In this document: one piece after another, positions 11,929 through 13,423 of the stretch
Position numbering within the stretch: position 1 is the stretch's first letter
How the letters are laid out: each line of letters starts with the position of its first letter
DNA from: Methylococcaceae bacterium
GTDB taxonomy: Bacteria; Pseudomonadota; Gammaproteobacteria; Methylococcales; Methylomonadaceae
Assembly (NCBI GenBank): GCA_013138855.1
Contig: WTBX01000262.1
Location: forward strand, 1 to 13,423
DNA length: 13,423 nucleotides
Direction of reading: 5' to 3'
Program-made: the position numbers and the translations under genes
The notes under the pieces: model-generated
What the model saw: the letters and a program-made list of their open reading frames with translations, nothing else
Databases searched by the model: none
What the model was told of the DNA's origin: nothing

Positions 11929-12510
11929 ATGTTACTCTGCCAAAAAATGAAAACCTTCAATTATAAAGGTCTTGTTATTCTGCTTAGTGCCTTAGCATTT
12001 ATATCTATTGTTACGGCTTTGCCGTTTATACAAAGCGATTACAGCTCGACAGAGCAATTAATGAGCGAGCTTGCTTTAGGTGGCTATGGCTTTTTGATGC
12101 TGTTTGCATTTCTTGCTTTTGCAATTGCTGTTTTTACCGCACAACAAATTTTGGCGACTTATGATAATAATTTAGCTCTTCGCACTTTGTTAATCATTGC
12201 CTCTTGCTCACTTGCTGGGGCAGGGGTGTTTGAATTAGGTGACTATGATGCTTTGCATATAGGACTCGTAGCGTTAGCTTTTGTATTGATTGTTTTAGCG
12301 ATGTATTTAGTACCCCGCCTTATCCCTGTATTCCAAGCACCAACTCCGACAATAGTATGCTGGTCTTTGGGCGTTGCTACCGCTATTTTTGTGGCTTTAG
12401 GGCAAGACTTTATTCCTATGGGGATTGCACAGCGATTAGCGGCAGGCTGTCTTTTTATTTGGTTGTTGTGGCTGGCAGCTTTTCACCAAAAGCAAATGGC
12501 GAGTCATTGA
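11929..12510 (+). CDS. DUF998-like integral membrane protein
   Basis: A 193-residue protein with six predicted membrane segments at about residues 14-34, 50-72, 83-103, 108-130, 141-160 and 166-187, and short loops. The SELALGGYGFLMLFAFL stretch after the first helix, and the Asp and His near the fourth helix (GDYDALHIGLVAL), resemble the DUF998 family, whose function is unknown. No catalytic motif is otherwise visible. Two starts are possible, ATG 11929 and ATG 11947; neither has a good Shine-Dalgarno, and the second gives the more usual MKTFNYKGLV opening with 187 residues. It stands alone between a hairpin and a promoter, so operon context gives no help. Inner membrane location is confident; family moderately so. 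Confidence 0.7.
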   Translation: MLLCQKMKTFNYKGLVILLSALAFISIVTALPFIQSDYSSTEQLMSELALGGYGFLMLFAFLAFAIAVFTAQQILATYDNNLALRTLLIIASCSLAGAGVFELGDYDALHIGLVALAFVLIVLAMYLVPRLIPVFQAPTPTIVCWSLGVATAIFVALGQDFIPMGIAQRLAAGCLFIWLLWLAAFHQKQMASH

Positions 12511-12560
12511 TTCAATCCAGTCTCATTTAAAAACCTAAGAAAACACTGCTTAAAGATTCA

Positions 12561-12589
12561 TTGCTTTATATATTAGAAATTGCTAATAT
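12561..12589 (+). promoter_or_regulatory. Promoter of the RND exporter gene
   Basis: TTGCTT (12561-12566), a 17-base spacer and TAATAT (12584-12589) preceded by TGC make a good sigma70-type promoter with an extended -10, ending 29 bases before the ATG. Confidence 0.6.
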
Positions 12590-12618
12590 AGCATTAATTA
12601 CAATCTCTAGGAAAAATA

Positions 12619-13423
12619 ATGAGTCACTCTTCCGATGATTCACAGACAAAAAACGCGTTAATTTTATTTTCAGTTAATCACCCTAAAATCATCACTTGGT
12701 TGATGATAGTTATCACAAGCATCGTGATTTCTTTGGCGGTGTTACCTAACTTTTTTCCTAAGCAACTGAGTTTTTTATCTACGATTAAAGTCGATACTGA
12801 TCCAGAAAATATGCTCTCTGCCGATGAACCTGTGCGGGTTTATCATAATCAGATGAAAAAAGTATTTTCACTCAGTGATATGGTTGTGGTCGGGGTGAGC
12901 AATGAAACGAATCCTAATGGGGTGTTTAATCCGCAATCTTTAGGACGCATTTATCAACTGAGTCAATATGCACGTTCATTGTCGTGGACTGATCCTGAAA
13001 ATCCTGACAAGTTAGCGGGCGTTATTGAAGTTGATATGCTTGCGCCTTCTATGGTCGATAATATTGAGCAAGGTGGGGTAGGGGAGGTTAATTTTAGTTG
13101 GTTAATGCCTAAGCCGCCTGAGACTCAGGAAGAGGCGATTGCGGTTCGGGAACGCGCTAAAAAAATTCCGTTTTTAAATGGCACGTTATTGAGTGATGAC
13201 GGCAAAGCGATTGCCTTATATTTACCGTTGACCGATAAGCATTTAAGTTATGAAATCCGCGAGAAATTACTCGCTAAAATCGCAGAATTTAACGACACCG
13301 AAGAGCAGTATTACATTACAGGTTTACCCGTTGCTGAAGATACCTTTGGTGTGGAAATGTTTCATCAAATGGCACAATCTGCACCGACAGCGATGTTGGT
13401 TATTTTTCTATTATTATGGTGGT
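12619..13423 (+). CDS. RND/MMPL superfamily exporter, N-terminal part
   Basis: The frame is open from ATG 12619 to the window end (268 codons, no stop), so the gene is cut by the edge. AGGA eight bases before the ATG is the ribosome-binding site. A first membrane helix lies at about residues 24-44 (ITWLMIVITSIVISLAVLPN). The conserved STIKVDTDPENMLSADEPVR then VYHNQMKKVFSLSDMVVVGV starts a periplasmic domain of about 200 residues, and a second helix begins near residue 255 (APTAMLVIFLLLWW). The DTDPENML and SLSDMVVVGV stretches are typical of the predicted exporters of COG1033, proton-driven RND-type permeases of unknown or lipid-like substrates. Full members are about 750-900 residues. The substrate cannot be inferred here. 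Confidence 0.88.
   Translation, partial: MSHSSDDSQTKNALILFSVNHPKIITWLMIVITSIVISLAVLPNFFPKQLSFLSTIKVDTDPENMLSADEPVRVYHNQMKKVFSLSDMVVVGVSNETNPNGVFNPQSLGRIYQLSQYARSLSWTDPENPDKLAGVIEVDMLAPSMVDNIEQGGVGEVNFSWLMPKPPETQEEAIAVRERAKKIPFLNGTLLSDDGKAIALYLPLTDKHLSYEIREKLLAKIAEFNDTEEQYYITGLPVAEDTFGVEMFHQMAQSAPTAMLVIFLLLWW

Overview
The window reads as an AT-rich gammaproteobacterial chromosome segment. Support for that class: a translationally coupled sspA-sspB pair, a DUF1820 gene, CysM-type cysteine synthase, and a GyrA extein that tracks E. coli GyrA almost residue for residue. The dispersed GGAG-hairpin repeats, YtoQ, a Uma2 nuclease gene, decayed toxin-antitoxin genes and an intein-bearing gyrA suggest a Beggiatoa/Thiotrichales-like or similar repeat-rich lineage, but that is a guess from gene content and not a measured placement.

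Layout. 15-861: divergent ytoQ (-) and a DUF1820 gene (+). 865-1871: sspA-sspB (-), convergent with DUF1820 and only 3 bp from it. 2080-2166: tRNA-Leu(UAA) on the - strand with its own promoter. 2167-2536: AT-rich gap holding a 14-bp-stem hairpin. 2537-4236: a GFA-family zinc protein and a divergent FolC-like ligase, 5 bp apart (+). 4237-4336: an inverted pair of REP-like hairpins between folC and convergent cysM (4344-5234, -). 5458-9543: gyrA, interrupted by a 438-residue intein with a LAGLIDADG endonuclease. 9559-10583: a Uma2 gene followed by three broken toxin-antitoxin genes. 10600-10742: a second REP-like cluster with a 41-bp tandem duplication. 10951-11845: a gene for a KYL-repeat protein that is out of frame at a run of nine A. 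11929-12510: a six-helix DUF998-like membrane protein. 12619-end: the start of an RND/MMPL-type exporter, cut by the window edge.

How the genes fit together. Most are independent housekeeping units: proteolysis adaptor and stringent-starvation regulator, Leu tRNA, folate/C1 metabolism, cysteine synthesis, DNA gyrase and an exporter. The mobile or decaying layer is concentrated in three places: inside gyrA (intein), in the folC-cysM gap (REP pair), and from 9559 to 10742 (Uma2, toxin-antitoxin remnants, GC-rich island, REP cluster).

The points most worth following up are the intein, which lies in the quinolone-resistance-determining region at a site different from the mycobacterial GyrA intein and has Gln where the block B His is expected; the A9 frameshift in the KYL-repeat gene; and the shared architecture of the REP-like elements.
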